A DNA stretch of 14,917 bases from Ruminococcus sp. (GTDB lineage Bacteria > Bacillota > Clostridia > Oscillospirales > Acutalibacteraceae). The stretch covers positions 1 through 14,917 of the forward strand of contig JAFLSL010000005.1 of assembly GCA_022510985.1 (NCBI GenBank), given 5' to 3'. How positions within the stretch are numbered: the first letter of the stretch is position 1; each line of letters starts with the position of its first letter. The notes under the pieces were generated by a model that saw nothing but the letters and a program-made list of their open reading frames with translations, was not told the origin of the DNA and searched no databases. Positions 13,728 to 14,917 of this stretch are shown piece by piece. Both the position numbers and the translations under genes were made by a program.

Positions 13728-14917
13728 ATGAAAAATTTAAAATCTGCATTTAAACCTACTCCCGAGAGATTTTCTTATTCAGTCGAGGAGAGCATAAAGG
13801 AAGCTGAATTTAAAGTTTCTAAAAAATCGAAACTCAGCCGCACCTCAAAAATCTTTGCCGTTTCTTTAGCGGCTTTAATTGCGATACCGTGCGGAGCGTT
13901 TGCTGTAACGAAAATTTCTTCAATGGTAACTAAACAGGTCGGTAAATACGGAGTGGAGCTGAACGTTGACAAGACTTCAGAAAAAAATTCTCCTAAATAT
14001 GTTAAGCTAAAGGTCGATGTTCCAAAAGGTTTTAAGACCTATGTTGAGGACATGAAGTACCAAAAAGTTCCCGAAAGTGCGGACGGATATTTTTCGTTAT
14101 GGCTTATGCGTCCGAGCAAGGGGAATTTGGGAGAGATTTTAACAGATGTCGAATCCTATAAGGAAATTGAAATAAACGGTCACACAGCTATTGTGATAAA
14201 TGACACAGAAAATCCCGTTAACAATGGATCGATGAGAATGGCGGTTTATTTTGAAAATGTTGACATTGTTCTTGAAGCTTTTGTCGGCTCCGATATTACG
14301 GAAAAAGAAGCTCTGAATTTTCTTAAAAATATTCAGGTTATAAAGGGAACAAAGAGTGAGCATACAGAATATGAAACGCTCGGAGCTGAAAACCACCTCG
14401 GAGAAGATAAAGAAGAAATAACGTACAGTATAAACACAGAGTATGTTGTTAAAAAGCAGAATGAAAAGATTAATTTAGTCGACGATTATTACACCGTGTC
14501 TCTCAGCAATGCCAGAGTTTTGGATAACGTAAAAGAGCTTGACAGAAAAAGTTTCTACTTTTGGAACGATGATGTCAGCGATTATATAAATTCCGACGGT
14601 ACGCTCAAGCCCAGAACACGTGAAAAATGGAAGTGGGGCGACGGATTGAACACAAAGGATGAGAAAGTAAACTCCTCAACAGTTTCGCAGAAATTTGTGC
14701 TTGTCGATGTTACCTATACAAACAATACCGACGAAGAAACTGAAACGGGGTTAAACATTTCTTTGAGAGCTATGCAGAACAATAACGGAAAATTAAGTAC
14801 ACATAGCTTTTATGAATTTGACCCGAACGCCGATGATGGACGTTATCAGTACAGAAAAGGGCATATATGCAAACCCGGAAAAGATGATTTTTATTACTTT
14901 ACTCTTAAACCGAATGA
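13728..14917 (+). CDS. Anti-sigma-like membrane protein with DUF4367-type domain, 3' end missing
   Basis: Open from the ATG at 13728 to the window end (396 codons, no stop). AAAGGA lies 9 nt upstream of the ATG. The short basic cytoplasmic start (1-40) precedes one membrane helix (about 41-60). The exported part begins with a domain (about 90-207) with the features of DUF4367: KGNLGEILTDVESYKEIEINGHTAIVI, then a strand MAVYFENVDIVLEAFVGSDIT (20-21 residues) and a KNIQVIKG end. A second beta-rich region (about 230-396) includes FVLVDVTYTNNTDEE, which resembles DUF4352-type Ig-like domains. In Firmicutes such proteins usually sit beside an ECF sigma gene and act as its membrane partner, but no sigma gene precedes it here; one may follow outside the window. 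The role is inferred from family layout only. Confidence 0.8.
   Translation, partial: MKNLKSAFKPTPERFSYSVEESIKEAEFKVSKKSKLSRTSKIFAVSLAALIAIPCGAFAVTKISSMVTKQVGKYGVELNVDKTSEKNSPKYVKLKVDVPKGFKTYVEDMKYQKVPESADGYFSLWLMRPSKGNLGEILTDVESYKEIEINGHTAIVINDTENPVNNGSMRMAVYFENVDIVLEAFVGSDITEKEALNFLKNIQVIKGTKSEHTEYETLGAENHLGEDKEEITYSINTEYVVKKQNEKINLVDDYYTVSLSNARVLDNVKELDRKSFYFWNDDVSDYINSDGTLKPRTREKWKWGDGLNTKDEKVNSSTVSQKFVLVDVTYTNNTDEETETGLNISLRAMQNNNGKLSTHSFYEFDPNADDGRYQYRKGHICKPGKDDFYYFTLKPN

Overview
The window looks like a low-GC Gram-positive gut anaerobe, most likely a Clostridia member of the Ruminococcus/Oscillospiraceae type. The reasons are consensus SigA-like promoters, strong AGGAGG ribosome binding sites, TTG starts, and secreted proteins with Thr/Pro/Glu linkers and lysine-rich Ig-like (BIG2, Fn3) modules. 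The genus is inference from style only.

Layout. (1) 1-2462, minus strand: a three-gene operon behind a consensus promoter. It encodes a zinc-ribbon/TPM/degenerate L,D-transpeptidase fusion, an intact L,D-transpeptidase, and the start of a second zinc-ribbon protein cut by the window edge. (2) 2489-6892: an apparent sigma-factor module. A membrane-anchored ECF sigma factor (3685-5157) is fused to its own exported domain. On one side lies a secreted PPC/Fn3 protein (2489-3529), on the other a divergent secreted linker/Fn3/BIG2 protein (5403-6812). All three genes share one promoter, TTAAAC-N17-(C/A)GTC-TATAT. Exactly 7 nt after the GTC each has a 7-bp stem whose sequence differs between copies but still pairs. 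I read this as an autoregulated ECF regulon that controls the cell surface. (3) 6893-7530: a non-coding stretch with an isolated terminator and, at 7310-7508, a promoter, a long imperfect stem and a strong terminator that together look like a ~164-nt structured RNA or an attenuated leader. (4) 7531-10251: a small XRE regulator, then a 793-aa secreted protein with five repeats of a ~115-aa unit and two Ig-like domains. (5) 10271-11797: a membrane-anchored cohesin-fold-like protein followed closely by an XRE regulator with four membrane helices. (6) 11862-13606: an AT-rich unrecognised 571-aa protein with two C-terminal membrane helices. (7) 13728-14917: a membrane-anchored anti-sigma-like (DUF4367-type) protein running off the window end.

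The common theme is cell-envelope sensing and surface display: wall cross-linking, a sigma factor with a built-in exported domain, several exported Ig-like proteins, and two regulators or regulator-like proteins carrying membrane segments. The ECF regulon and the 7310-7508 RNA are the two parts most worth following up.
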